A stretch of 64,000 nt of DNA from Legionella_C dresdenensis (GCF_042649825.1 NZ_JBHSAB010000001.1:62001-126000); one strand, 5' to 3'; positions 33,679-42,295 are shown, counted from the stretch's first letter. The notes: generated from the sequence alone by a model not told the origin. Made by a program: numbers and translations.

Positions 33679-34425
33679 ATGTTTTCAGATACTATCACTT
33701 TTCAGTTAGCTACCCATTTCCTGCCCAGGGTGGCCTTGCGGGTGGAATGTCTTTACCAAACAATTAATCAGGCGTGCGAAGAAACACATCCGGTTATTCA
33801 CCATTACGCGCTGAAAAATACAATCGAAATTATCCAGCTTATTGAAAAACCCGAGTTAAAAAGCCGTTTTCTTAAAGAGCTAATGCGAATAGAACATACG
33901 TTAATCCGCTATAACAATAGTTTTGACCGGGAGTTGCAGGAGAGCCTGCACGATCAGATTCATAATCTGAACCAGACGGTAGGCAGATTTGGCGATAAGA
34001 TTCATACAATTCCGTTTTTACAATCAATCCGGGTAAGCCAATCACTACACAATCAGGATTGCGAAATTCATTCGCCGCAATTGTTATTATGGCTAGAATC
34101 TGATCCCATAATCAGACAACGGGATTTGATGCTGTGGTTAAGTTACATACAACCATTAACCACAGCGGTTAATCTGTATCTGAAATTATTACGCAGTACT
34201 GCTGAATTTGATCAGATTGAGTTGGTAAATGGTTTTTATCAAAGGCCAATTCCATCAAAAACATCTTGCCATCTGATATTATTGCGCATGAATAAATCCA
34301 GCGGGATAGTTCCGCGTATGCAACTTGGTCATCATGGTTTCAGTTTACGTTTGTGTGAGGCTAATAGTATGCATGAAATCCGACAAGCCAAGGCTTCTGT
34401 TGATTTGGCGATCTGCCAGATTTGA
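33679..34425 (+). CDS. zapD: Cell division protein ZapD
   Basis: 248 residues. ZapD crosslinks FtsZ filaments at the division site in the cytoplasm. Helical N-terminal half (about 1-120) with the family stretches FPxxR-like (FLPRVALRVECLY) and TIEIIQLIEKPELKS, and a beta-rich C-terminal half (HLILLRMNKSSGIVPRMQLG). Length and neighbourhood after coaE agree. The usual small partner yacG is missing. Confidence 0.92.
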   Translation: MFSDTITFQLATHFLPRVALRVECLYQTINQACEETHPVIHHYALKNTIEIIQLIEKPELKSRFLKELMRIEHTLIRYNNSFDRELQESLHDQIHNLNQTVGRFGDKIHTIPFLQSIRVSQSLHNQDCEIHSPQLLLWLESDPIIRQRDLMLWLSYIQPLTTAVNLYLKLLRSTAEFDQIELVNGFYQRPIPSKTSCHLILLRMNKSSGIVPRMQLGHHGFSLRLCEANSMHEIRQAKASVDLAICQI

Positions 34426-34566
34426 TTAATTTGCCAATCACAACCTGTTTTTGCCAAATATTTTAAGTTAAACTATTAGAGTATTTTAGCGAAGCATCGA
34501 TAAGGATTGCTCCGCTAACGCTCGCAAGATGGGCTTTTTTGCTATAGATAAAAAAGGAATTTATAT

Positions 34567-35166
34567 ATGATGCCTAATTTGGATATTATTCATGCAATTT
34601 TCCCTTTTCTTGGTTTAGTGCTATTGATTGCAGGTTTAAAAACCAGCCATAAAAACCTGATTGTTATTTCGCTCTGGCTGAGCTTGATTGCCATCCTGAT
34701 TCATTATCGCCTGTCGGGCGGAGAAATATTGGGAAGTTATTTTGGTTATCTGCATACATTAGTTTATTCAATCAACCTGCTGGTATTGCTTATCGCCATT
34801 ATTTATTTGCTGGTACATTTTGCCAAAGAGGCCGGTTCGGGCTTTATCCGTTATACCACAGGCTTAATTGCAGCGATTTCCATTACCAGTATTGTCATTT
34901 TACTTGGCAACCTCTGGACGAATGCTTATTTTATTGAACATCGATACCCGGGAACTCCCGTATTGCAGGTAGCTACTTTTACTCAACTGGACTATTGCAG
35001 TTATAGCCATGTTTTCTATAAAGTTGACAGCTATGGCAAGATTGGGTATTTGTGCCCTAATCATTATGGCTTACTGCCCTCAATCGGATATCTGGATACA
35101 GCCCCAGGCTATGTTATCAAGCAACTTCCTGCTGTGCTGCAAACCAAATTTCAAAAGGGAAGCTAA
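34567..35166 (+). CDS. LssZ-like inner-membrane protein
   Basis: 199 residues with about four membrane helices (8-26, 32-50, 60-88, 98-120) and a C-terminal domain on one face (about 125-199) containing two cysteines. It resembles the protein annotated LssZ, encoded beside the Lss type I secretion genes in Legionella (from memory, notably the helix-loop GGEILGSYFGYLHT). No ABC transporter or HlyD-like gene is nearby, so any secretion role here is unsupported. AAGGA precedes the ATG. Identification is moderate. Confidence 0.6.
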   Translation: MMPNLDIIHAIFPFLGLVLLIAGLKTSHKNLIVISLWLSLIAILIHYRLSGGEILGSYFGYLHTLVYSINLLVLLIAIIYLLVHFAKEAGSGFIRYTTGLIAAISITSIVILLGNLWTNAYFIEHRYPGTPVLQVATFTQLDYCSYSHVFYKVDSYGKIGYLCPNHYGLLPSIGYLDTAPGYVIKQLPAVLQTKFQKGS

Positions 35167-35234
35167 GAATTGTTGAAAATTTGTTCTATTGATTGTTTTT
35201 TGATAATATGCGGGAATTTTTATTGATAGTGAAC

Positions 35235-35945
35235 ATGATGCGCCGACTGATTATAATTTATTTAATAGGTTTCTGCACAATAAGTTTTGCAATGGCGCCA
35301 AAATTAAATTGGGAGCAAGCAGTTGATAACGCGATTGCCAAATATGGCTTGCGTACAGAACCTGAGCTGATTCGTTTTTTTAACAGCGCCCATGTTTCCT
35401 ATCCGCCTAAAGATATTGCTCTTCTTGCATTCAAGAAAGAGAGGTATATTGAATTATGGGCCAAAGATGAAAAGCAGGCCTGGCAGCATATCCACAATTA
35501 TCCTTTAACTGCTTTCAGTGGCCGTTTGGGGCCTAAATTAAAAGAGCGTGATGGCCAGATACCTGAAGGGGTCTACCGCCTTGTTACCTTCAACCCATTC
35601 AGCAGCATGCATCTTTCAATGATGATTGACTATCCTAACAGTTTTGATCGTCTGCAAGCCAGCAAAGATGGCCGCAAACAATTGGGCAATAATATATTCC
35701 TGCATGGTAAGTCATTGTCAGTAGGTTGTCTGGCTATTGGCGACAGAGCGATTGACCAGTTATTTTTACTGGCGCATCGGGTCGGACTGAGCCGGATAAA
35801 AGTAATTATTGCGCCAAATGACTTACGGGTCGGCAAACCTGCTACCTCAAACTTTGCGCAACCCAGGTGGCTGCCAGAATTGTATAAGCAGATCAGTGTT
35901 GCATTAAATCAGTTTCCGGTAAGCAGGAAGCTTGCAAGGACATGA
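35235..35945 (+). CDS. L,D-transpeptidase (YkuD) family protein
   Basis: 236 residues. Signal peptide MMRRLIIIYLIGFCTISFA, then a periplasmic YkuD-type domain. The active-site motif is IFLHGKSLSVGCLAIGD, giving catalytic H and S-x-G-C. KERYIELWAKDE and QIPEGVYRL are typical. The ATG at 35235 is chosen because it starts the signal peptide; a TTG at 35193 would precede it with a poor leader. It is distinct from the anchored enzyme at 17331. Role: peptidoglycan crosslink remodelling, by family. Confidence 0.85.
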   Translation: MMRRLIIIYLIGFCTISFAMAPKLNWEQAVDNAIAKYGLRTEPELIRFFNSAHVSYPPKDIALLAFKKERYIELWAKDEKQAWQHIHNYPLTAFSGRLGPKLKERDGQIPEGVYRLVTFNPFSSMHLSMMIDYPNSFDRLQASKDGRKQLGNNIFLHGKSLSVGCLAIGDRAIDQLFLLAHRVGLSRIKVIIAPNDLRVGKPATSNFAQPRWLPELYKQISVALNQFPVSRKLART

Positions 35946-35949
35946 ATGC

Positions 35950-35973
35950 CCCTCTCCTGTATTGAGAAGAGGG
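35950..35973. terminator. Possible terminator between convergent ldt and hpt
   Basis: CCCTCT (35950-35955) can pair with AGAGGG (35968-35973), followed by AAATCTTTT on the plus strand. A short stem, so only moderately likely. Confidence 0.35.
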
Positions 35974-35980
35974 AAATCTT

Positions 35981-36541
35981 TTACTCGTGTTCGGGAGCTA
36001 CTACAAATATTCCTGGCGCATTGCGCAGGTATTCGTTGTAATCCATGCCATAACCGAAGATATAATGATCATCAACTTCCAGGCCCACAAAGTCGGCTTT
36101 ATCCAGACCATCTGGAACACGTTTATGATGCTTGTCAACTAAAACAGCGCTATAAACGCTATCAGCGCCCATAGCTTTAATTTCTTTGATAATCGCCGCT
36201 AAAGTCAGACCGCCATCCAGAATGTCATCCATAATTAAAACAGTTCTGCCAGTCAAATCAATAGATGGTTTAACTTTCCACTGCAGTTCGCCGCCATGAA
36301 TTTCACCGGCATAGCGAGTTGCATGAACATAATCGACTTCCAAAGGGAAATTCAGACGGGGCAGCAAATTACCCATTGGAACAAGTCCGCCAATCATAAC
36401 ACAGAGCACAACCGGGTTTTTATCATGCAGTTGCTGATGAATGTGGATAGCCATTTTATCCAGTGCGGCTTCAATTTCCTCAATAGTGAATAAAAGCGTT
36501 GCTTTTTCATAAACTTCTTTAATTTTTTGTGGCGTTGACAT
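35981..36541 (-). CDS. hpt: Hypoxanthine-guanine phosphoribosyltransferase
   Basis: 186 residues. Salvages hypoxanthine and guanine with PRPP. The PRPP loop VLIMDDILDGGLTL and the base-binding region (DFVGLEVDDHYIFGYGMDYNE) are present. It resembles the hypoxanthine-guanine type found in Legionella and Coxiella rather than E. coli Gpt. Upstream on the same strand, 38 bases away, is the DUF1820 gene. Confidence 0.93.
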   Translation of the reverse strand: MSTPQKIKEVYEKATLLFTIEEIEAALDKMAIHIHQQLHDKNPVVLCVMIGGLVPMGNLLPRLNFPLEVDYVHATRYAGEIHGGELQWKVKPSIDLTGRTVLIMDDILDGGLTLAAIIKEIKAMGADSVYSAVLVDKHHKRVPDGLDKADFVGLEVDDHYIFGYGMDYNEYLRNAPGIFVVAPEHE

Positions 36542-36579
36542 GAGTAAAATCCTGAGAATATAAAAAAATTTTGAAACCG

Positions 36580-36903
36580 TTACTTACGTTTATCGGGTAC
36601 GGGAAACATGCTGATTTTACTATCATCCCTGGTTTTATCAATAACCTTGCCTGTACCCTGCCTGGTTACCTCATCAATTCGGTATACTGCCTGCAGGGGG
36701 ATAAAAGTTCTTTTAACCGAACTGAACTCGGCTTTTAAACGTTCTTCAGAGGGATCAACAACTAAAGAAGTATTTTCACCGAAAACAAACTCTTCAACCT
36801 CAAGAAATCCAAACATTTCACTTTCACACACTTTACGCGCGTAAATTTCATAAGTAGAGTCCTGATTGGCGAATGTTATCCTGAATATCGATTTTTTAGA
36901 CAT
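36580..36903 (-). CDS. DUF1820 family protein
   Basis: 107 residues. The whole length matches the DUF1820 family of gammaproteobacteria: IFRITFANQDSTYEIYAR, VVDPSEERLKAEF, and FIPLQAVYRIDEV. Small, soluble, function unknown. The ATG at 36903 is chosen because the open frame upstream of it runs into a family A repeat (37012-37042) and reads as non-protein. It is followed by hpt on the same strand. Confidence 0.88.
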   Translation of the reverse strand: MSKKSIFRITFANQDSTYEIYARKVCESEMFGFLEVEEFVFGENTSLVVDPSEERLKAEFSSVKRTFIPLQAVYRIDEVTRQGTGKVIDKTRDDSKISMFPVPDKRK

Positions 36904-37011
36904 GAAGCAGAACCAGAAATATAAATCCGGCATAGTATAGCGAAAATATAGTGATATCGAAAGTAATTTAAGGGTCGGACTAATGTGATCAGACAATTTT
37001 TTTGTATTTCG

Positions 37012-37042
37012 TGTAGGTTGAGTCGAAACGACCGAACCTACA
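37012..37042. repeat. Family A palindromic repeat
   Basis: TGTAGGTTGAGTCGAAACG then ACCGAACCTACA. Lies between the DUF1820 gene and the first 26-residue-repeat gene. Confidence 0.65.
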
Positions 37043-37082
37043 TATATTGCCTGTATAAAGCTCACCAATACGGCGAGAATCC

Positions 37083-38765
37083 TTATACCAAGCCCGGTAC
37101 TGGCCTTGAATTTTTCTCTTGAAGAGCCTGAATGAAACCGCTCACTGTAGCCACTTCTTTTCCAACCAGAGCATTACCGGCGCCTGACTTAACAAACGCT
37201 CGCAGGTCTTTACCCAGATTGCCATTTCTATAAGTAGACAAGTGTGCGCTTAAATCAACATTCTCTCCCTTTAACGCTGATTTTAAATCAGTAACAGCAT
37301 CTCGTTTTTGTTTGAAACTCTTTTGAAAGCCAGAAAAAAAGCTGCCATAAAAATACTCTTTTGTTTGCCCGGAGGAGTCAACGACAGCGCTTCGTTTTTT
37401 CAGGTAGCTATCCAGCAAGTAGTTGATATGTTTTTCATGATTGCCTGCCTGGGCATAGCCATAAACAATAGCATCAACCTCTGCGCCCTGTTGTCTGCAG
37501 GCCTCTACTTTGTCATCGTAGCCTGCAAGCGCATAACCATAAGCAATCTCACTAACGTCTGCACCAAGCCGTCTGCAGGCTTCTACTTTTTCATGATTGC
37601 CTGCCACTGCATAGCCCCGAGCAATAGCATTAATGCCTGCGCCGTGTTGTGTGCGATAGGCCTCTACTTTGTCATGATATCCTGCCAGTGCATAACCATA
37701 AGCAATCTCACTAACGTCTACACCAAGCCGTCTGTAGGCTTCTACTTTTTCATGATTGCCTGCGATTAAATAGCCTTGAGTAATAGCATTAACGTCTGCG
37801 CCGTGTACTCTGCGGTAGATTTCTACCTTGTCATGATAGCCTGCCCGTGCATAGCCAACAACAATCGCGCTAACGTTTGCGCCGAGATGTCTGCAATTCT
37901 CTACTTTGTCATGCTTACCGGCCGATGCATAGCCACTAGCAATAGTATGAATGTCTGCACTGTGTTGTGTGCGATAGAACTCTACTTTGCTATCATAACC
38001 TGCCATTGCATAGCCATAAGCAATAGTATCAACCTTTGCACCCTGTTGTTTGCAGGCTTCTACTTTGTCATGGTAGCCTGCCACTGCATAACCACAAGCA
38101 ATAGCATTAATGTCTGCACCACCTTGCCTGTAAGTTTCTACTTTGTCATGATTACCTGCCAGTGCATAGCCCAAAGCAATATTATCAATGGTTGCGCCCT
38201 GTTGTTTACAGGCCTCTACTTTGTCATGATTGCCTATCCGGGCATAACCCTGAGCAATCTTATTAACACCTGCTCCGTCTCGCCAGCAGGCCTCTACTCT
38301 GTCATGATCACCTGCCAATACATAGCCATAAACAATAGCATCAATGGTTGCGCCCTGTTGTTTACAGGCCTCTACTTTGTCATGATTGCCTGCCACTGCA
38401 TAGCCAAAAGCAATATTATTAATGTTTGCGCCAAAAAATATATATTTTTCCACTTTTTGATGGTTGCCTGCCTGAGCATAGCCACAAGCAATCGCACTAA
38501 CGTTCGCACCGAGTTGTCTATAGACCTCTACTTTGTCATGATTGCCTGCCACTGCATAACCATAAGCAATAGTATTAACGTTTGCGCCGAGCTGCCGCAT
38601 CCACTCTACTTTATCGTGTCTGTCTTCCCTGGCTAATTGCGCTCCAGCTGTAACCCAAAATCCATCCTTTACACTTACCGCATCAATATGAAGTTCTTTT
38701 AACTTGCTTTTTAATTCTTCAAAATCATTGGTTTCTATCGCAATTTTATAAACCGTTTCAAACAT
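37083..38765 (-). CDS. 26-residue-repeat protein, copy 1
   Basis: 560 residues. Conserved N-terminal region (1-60, MFETVYKIAIETNDFEELK), about 15 tandem repeats of 26-27 residues (61 to about 450), and a conserved C-terminal domain (about 450-560, from HINYLLDSYLK). The repeat consensus is A-x-I/V-x-x-I-A-x-G-Y-A-x-A-G-N/Y-H-x-K-V-E-x-Y/C-x-x-x-G: two short helices and a turn, as in a helical solenoid. It is shorter than ankyrin (33) and does not fit Sel1 (36) or pentapeptide repeats. No signal peptide. Tandem paralogue of the 39082 gene. Function unknown; the architecture would suit a protein-binding effector. Confidence 0.85.
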   Translation of the reverse strand: MFETVYKIAIETNDFEELKSKLKELHIDAVSVKDGFWVTAGAQLAREDRHDKVEWMRQLGANVNTIAYGYAVAGNHDKVEVYRQLGANVSAIACGYAQAGNHQKVEKYIFFGANINNIAFGYAVAGNHDKVEACKQQGATIDAIVYGYVLAGDHDRVEACWRDGAGVNKIAQGYARIGNHDKVEACKQQGATIDNIALGYALAGNHDKVETYRQGGADINAIACGYAVAGYHDKVEACKQQGAKVDTIAYGYAMAGYDSKVEFYRTQHSADIHTIASGYASAGKHDKVENCRHLGANVSAIVVGYARAGYHDKVEIYRRVHGADVNAITQGYLIAGNHEKVEAYRRLGVDVSEIAYGYALAGYHDKVEAYRTQHGAGINAIARGYAVAGNHEKVEACRRLGADVSEIAYGYALAGYDDKVEACRQQGAEVDAIVYGYAQAGNHEKHINYLLDSYLKKRSAVVDSSGQTKEYFYGSFFSGFQKSFKQKRDAVTDLKSALKGENVDLSAHLSTYRNGNLGKDLRAFVKSGAGNALVGKEVATVSGFIQALQEKNSRPVPGLV

Positions 38766-39081
38766 AATTAATCACCAAGCAAACAATTTGCCAACATTTT
38801 ACCAAAAACCATCTGTAATGACAAAAAATTACCACAATTACAGGACGATTGCCGTTATAAGAACTTACGTGCGATATTTATCCATTCACAGGCGATAAGG
38901 TATAGATTACATAAGAGGAATTGCCCTCACTCAATTTTGTACTGGACAATTTTTTATATTATGCGCAGGTTGTAAAGCCCAACATTCATTCATTACTCGG
39001 GCATCGATTGTTGGGCTGCACTTCGTTTAGCCCAATCTACAATATTGCCCTGTATAAAGCCCGCCAATGCGGCGAGAGCCT
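38766..39081. other. Intergenic region between the two 26-residue-repeat genes
   Basis: Part of the duplication. 38841-38925 (promoter side of copy 1) closely resembles 40610-40690 upstream of copy 2, with shared TTTATCCATTCACAG. 39040-39081 resembles the DNA after copy 1. A family A facing pair (38965-39041) lies between. No further gene seen. Confidence 0.6.
38965..39041. repeat. Family A facing pair, GGCT variant
   Basis: Left arm GCAGGTTGTAAAGCCCAAC (38965-38983) and right arm TGTTGGGCTGCACTTCG...CCCAATCTACA (39009-39041). The right arm is nearly identical to the reverse complement of 3275-3311. Confidence 0.6.
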
Positions 39082-40539
39082 TTATACCAGGTTCTGTACT
39101 GGCCTTGAATTTTTCTCTTGAAGAGCCTGAATGAAACCGCTCACGGTAGTTACTTTTTGTCCAACCAGAGCATCTCCGATGCCTGACTTAACAAATGCCC
39201 GCAGGTCTTTACCCAGATTACCATTTCTTAAAGTTGACAAGTGTGCGCTTAAATCAACACTCTCTCCCCTTAACGCTGATTTTAAAGCAGTAATAGCTTC
39301 ACTTTTTTGTTTGAAACTCTTTTGAAAGGCAGAAAAAAAGCTGCCATGAAAATACTCTTTTGTTTTCCCGGCAGAATCAACTACAGCGCTTCTTTCTTTC
39401 AGGTAGCTATCCAGCAAGTAATTGATATCGTATTTTTTTCGTTTGTCATGATTGCCTGCTACTGCATAGCCATTAGCAATAGCATTAATGTCTGCGCCGT
39501 GTTGTTTGTAGACCTCAACTTTCTCATGATAGCCTGCTATTGCATAGCCATTAGCAATAGCATTAATGTCCGCGCCGTGCTGTTTGTATACCTCAACTTT
39601 CTCATGATTACCTGCTAATGCATAGCCGTGAGCAATTGCATTGACGTTTGCACCGTGTTGTTTATAAACCTCAACTTTCTCATGATTGCCTGCTACTGCA
39701 TAGCCATTAGCAATATCATTAATGTCTGCGCCGTGGTGTTTGTAGACCTCAACCTTCTCATGATAGCCTGCTATTGCATAGCCATTAGCAATAGCATTAA
39801 TGTCCGCGCCGTGCTGTTTGTATACCTCAACTTTCTCATGATTGCCTGCTAATGCATAGCCGTGAGCAATTGCATTGGCGTTTGCACCGTGTTGTTTATA
39901 GACCTCAACTTTCTCATGATTGCCTGCTACTGCATAGCCATTAGCAATATCATTAATGTCTGCGCCGTGGTGCGTACGGTAGAACTCTACTTTGTTATGA
40001 TTGCCTGCTACTGCATAGCCACGAGCAATTACATTAACGCTTGCACCGCGCTGTTTGTAGACCTCAACATACTCATGATTGCCTGCAAGTGCATAACTAT
40101 AAGCAATAGTATTAATATCAGCACGGTGCACTTTGCGGTAAGCTTCTACTTTGACATGATTGCCTGCCAGCGCATAGCCACAAGCAATCTCACTAACATC
40201 TGCACCGAGATGTCTGTAGACCTTTACTTTGTGATGATTGCCTGCCTGCGCATAGCCACGAGCAATCTCATTAATGTCTGCACCGTGTTGTTTGTAGACC
40301 TCTACTTTGTCATGATTGCCTGCTACTGCATAGCCACGAGCAATTACACTAACGTTTGCACCGAGCAGTCGCATCCACTCTACTTTATCGTGTTTGCCTT
40401 CTCTGGCTAATTGAGATCCTACCGTAACCCGAAATCCATTCTTTACACTTACCGCATCAATATGGAAATCTTTTAACTTGCTTTTTAACTCTTCAAAATC
40501 ATTAGTTTCTATTACAATTTTGTATACTACATCAAACAT
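39082..40539 (-). CDS. 26-residue-repeat protein, copy 2
   Basis: About 485 residues from the ATG at 40539. Same design as copy 1: N-terminal region (MFDVVYKIVIETNDFEEL), about 12 repeats of 26-27 residues and the same C-terminal domain (HINYLL-like DINYLLDSYLKERSAVVDS). The repeats are more uniform than in copy 1. A block of three repeats (234 bp) is present twice in succession at about 39500-39735 and 39735-39970 with only a few base changes, so the gene has grown recently. An upstream TTG start (40578) is unlikely because copy 1 starts at the equivalent Met. Function unknown. Confidence 0.85.
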   Translation of the reverse strand: MFDVVYKIVIETNDFEELKSKLKDFHIDAVSVKNGFRVTVGSQLAREGKHDKVEWMRLLGANVSVIARGYAVAGNHDKVEVYKQHGADINEIARGYAQAGNHHKVKVYRHLGADVSEIACGYALAGNHVKVEAYRKVHRADINTIAYSYALAGNHEYVEVYKQRGASVNVIARGYAVAGNHNKVEFYRTHHGADINDIANGYAVAGNHEKVEVYKQHGANANAIAHGYALAGNHEKVEVYKQHGADINAIANGYAIAGYHEKVEVYKHHGADINDIANGYAVAGNHEKVEVYKQHGANVNAIAHGYALAGNHEKVEVYKQHGADINAIANGYAIAGYHEKVEVYKQHGADINAIANGYAVAGNHDKRKKYDINYLLDSYLKERSAVVDSAGKTKEYFHGSFFSAFQKSFKQKSEAITALKSALRGESVDLSAHLSTLRNGNLGKDLRAFVKSGIGDALVGQKVTTVSGFIQALQEKNSRPVQNLV

Positions 40540-40705
40540 ACTAGACACCCAAAGAACTATTTGTATATATTTTAACACCAGTTATCAGAAATGACAAAAA
40601 TATCACAATTGAAGAGCCATTGCCCTAAAAACTTACATGCGGTATTTATCCATTCACAGACAATAGGGCTATAGATTACTTAAGAGATCATTTATAGGGG
40701 GAGCA

Positions 40706-41446
40706 TTAGTTCTCGCTTCTACAAAATGATTGCGGGCATGCCTTTGCAGGCGTAAAAAGTGTTTCTGTTACTGGAGCAACCAGTGTCGGTTGAGATTCGT
40801 GTTTTTGCATAACCAGGCAATAAAAGCCTGCCGGCATTGGTGATAGCATTTTGCCAACCTGATTAAATACCGCCAGACGGTTTATCCAGGATAGCTTACT
40901 AACTGGCGGGATATAGTAGAAATTGGATAAATGGCATTGGATATATCCCCTGTGCATCATGGCTAGCTTCACTGACAGCATTGATTTGGATGATTTACTG
41001 CGTCTGCCAAAACAGTTTTTCCTGGAAAAACGTAACCAGAAACCCCATAAACTGGCAGGATTTATGCCGATAAATACGATATAACCGGATGGCTTAAGCA
41101 CCCTATCTATTTCATCAATGGGATTTTTTTCAGGGAAAGCTTCCCAGATGAGGGGGGCAACAATGCAATCGACACTGTTTCGATCCAGCGGCAGTTGATT
41201 CAGGTTGGTTAATAGTGTTGTTTGTGGTTCAGGAGTCACCGACGCTAGCCAGTAATGCTGATATCTGAACTGCATGGAAAATGGCGTATCGCCGCTGCTG
41301 CCTAATTGCAGGATAATATCGCCATGCAATAATTGTTTAAGATAGGCAAGCTCCGCATTAATCGCCTCATAGACCTTACAACCAGCTTCCGATTTATACC
41401 ATTGGTCCAATGCACGAAACCTGTTTTGTTGATCGATCAATGACAA
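40706..41446 (-). CDS. Class I SAM-dependent methyltransferase
   Basis: 246 residues. The fold is recognisable from IILQLGSSGDTPF (motif I, with G-S-S-G in place of G-x-G-x-G), LPLDRNSVDCIVAPLIWEAF (motifs II-III) and IDEIDRVLKPSGYIVFIGINP (motif IV-V). Such proteins are often next to rnhA or gloB in gammaproteobacteria, but neither is here. Start is TTG, either 41446 or, better placed after AGGGG, 41440. Substrate unknown. Confidence 0.8.
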   Translation of the reverse strand: MSLIDQQNRFRALDQWYKSEAGCKVYEAINAELAYLKQLLHGDIILQLGSSGDTPFSMQFRYQHYWLASVTPEPQTTLLTNLNQLPLDRNSVDCIVAPLIWEAFPEKNPIDEIDRVLKPSGYIVFIGINPASLWGFWLRFSRKNCFGRRSKSSKSMLSVKLAMMHRGYIQCHLSNFYYIPPVSKLSWINRLAVFNQVGKMLSPMPAGFYCLVMQKHESQPTLVAPVTETLFTPAKACPQSFCRSEN

Positions 41447-41566
41447 AGCCCCTGCTCCAATGCTGATTCAATAAAATATTATGTACCATATTTACGGTAT
41501 TTGCAGCAAGTGTAGCCTGATGCAGCGTGGTGTAATCAAGGGTTTCTTTTTTTGCCCTCTCCCCAG

Positions 41567-41589
41567 CCCTCTCCCGGTACGGGAGAGGG
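41567..41589. repeat. Family C hairpin, solo copy
   Basis: CCCTCTCCC-GGTAC-GGGAGAGGG, a perfect hairpin of the same family as the array at 62654-62931. It lies between the unknown gene at 41599 and the methyltransferase gene and could act as a terminator for the former. Confidence 0.65.
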
Positions 41590-41598
41590 GGCGTTTGA

Positions 41599-42249
41599 TT
41601 ATTCAAAGGCTGGAGCCGAAGCTGTACGGATGTTAGCATTATAGATATTGTTCTCCCAGACGCTCTTAATCATCTTAAGAAACTCGGGCTTTTTTTCTTC
41701 AAGAAATGAATATATCCGACCCTCAGTAAAACCGTGACCTTTACTTCGTAAACTATCTATTATTTTCGGATGAGTAGCGTGTGTTGAACTGACTGCTGAT
41801 GTTGTTAGCACAGCCCAGGCCTCGATATAACTATCTTTTATTGCTTGATCGATAGCGATAGAAAACTCAGCTACGCCAGGATCAGCAACTGTTTCCCAGC
41901 CAAGAAAGGCCTTAAATGAATTTGGCTTTTGCTTATAAGCACTTTCAATATCAGTAATTAAAACTACCTCTGCAATCTGAATAGGAAAACCAGGGTTAGT
42001 AATTAACTCTTTAACCATAGCAGGGGGAAGCTCAAGAGTAGAAAAATCAAAAAATCTGACTGCTCGACGCACCCCTGGACGATTATCAGAATAATTAATT
42101 AACGGCATTGTTTTTGTATAGACAAAAATCTCGCCCACAAAAGTCGATTGGGGCGTAATAGTATCTACTGCTCCGTCACAGAACTCATTAATCACCTTTT
42201 TCCCGCAAACCTTTGATGCTTTACTTGAAAAGACAATTATATCAAGCAT
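41599..42249 (-). CDS. Unknown protein of 216 residues
   Basis: Not recognised. Mixed alpha/beta with no signal peptide or membrane helix; stretches such as IQIAEVVLITDIESAY and EFSIAIDQAIKDSYIEAWAV suggest a compact soluble fold. The ATG at 42249 is preferred over a GTG at 42258 because AAGGGG lies eight bases before it. It lies alone, divergent from pilB, and its upstream region carries an FNR-type box at 42274-42287 and a TATACT -10. Confidence 0.7.
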   Translation of the reverse strand: MLDIIVFSSKASKVCGKKVINEFCDGAVDTITPQSTFVGEIFVYTKTMPLINYSDNRPGVRRAVRFFDFSTLELPPAMVKELITNPGFPIQIAEVVLITDIESAYKQKPNSFKAFLGWETVADPGVAEFSIAIDQAIKDSYIEAWAVLTTSAVSSTHATHPKIIDSLRSKGHGFTEGRIYSFLEEKKPEFLKMIKSVWENNIYNANIRTASAPAFE

Positions 42250-42273
42250 TTGTTTCACCCCTTAGTAATCAAT

Positions 42274-42295
42274 TTGATTGACCTCAATCAGTATA
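42274..42295 (-). promoter_or_regulatory. FNR-like box and promoter before the 42249 gene
   Basis: TTGATTGACCTCAA (42274-42287) fits TTGAT-N4-ATCAA with one mismatch and is part of a perfect palindrome TGATTGA-CC-TCAATCA (42275-42290). On the minus strand TATACT (42290-42295) with TTTGGC 17 bases upstream would start transcription inside the palindrome, a repressing position. Confidence 0.45.

Noticed and set aside
36200..36250. Atypical PRPP loop in hpt (DILDGG rather than DxxDTG)
   Set aside because: The third position of this loop varies among bacterial HGPRTs, so it is not evidence of lost function.
36904..37068. Longer N-terminus for the DUF1820 protein
   Set aside because: The extra codons run through a family A repeat and non-coding DNA; DUF1820 members begin at the ATG chosen.
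37308..38636. Long plus-strand open frames antisense to the first 26-residue-repeat gene, rich in Cys, Ile and Tyr
   Set aside because: They repeat in step with the 78-bp units, have no ribosome sites and mirror the minus-strand repeats. The minus frame has the conserved N- and C-terminal domains.
39307..40410. Plus-strand hydrophobic repeat frames antisense to the second repeat gene
   Set aside because: Same explanation: antisense shadows of a repetitive coding sequence, interrupted several times.
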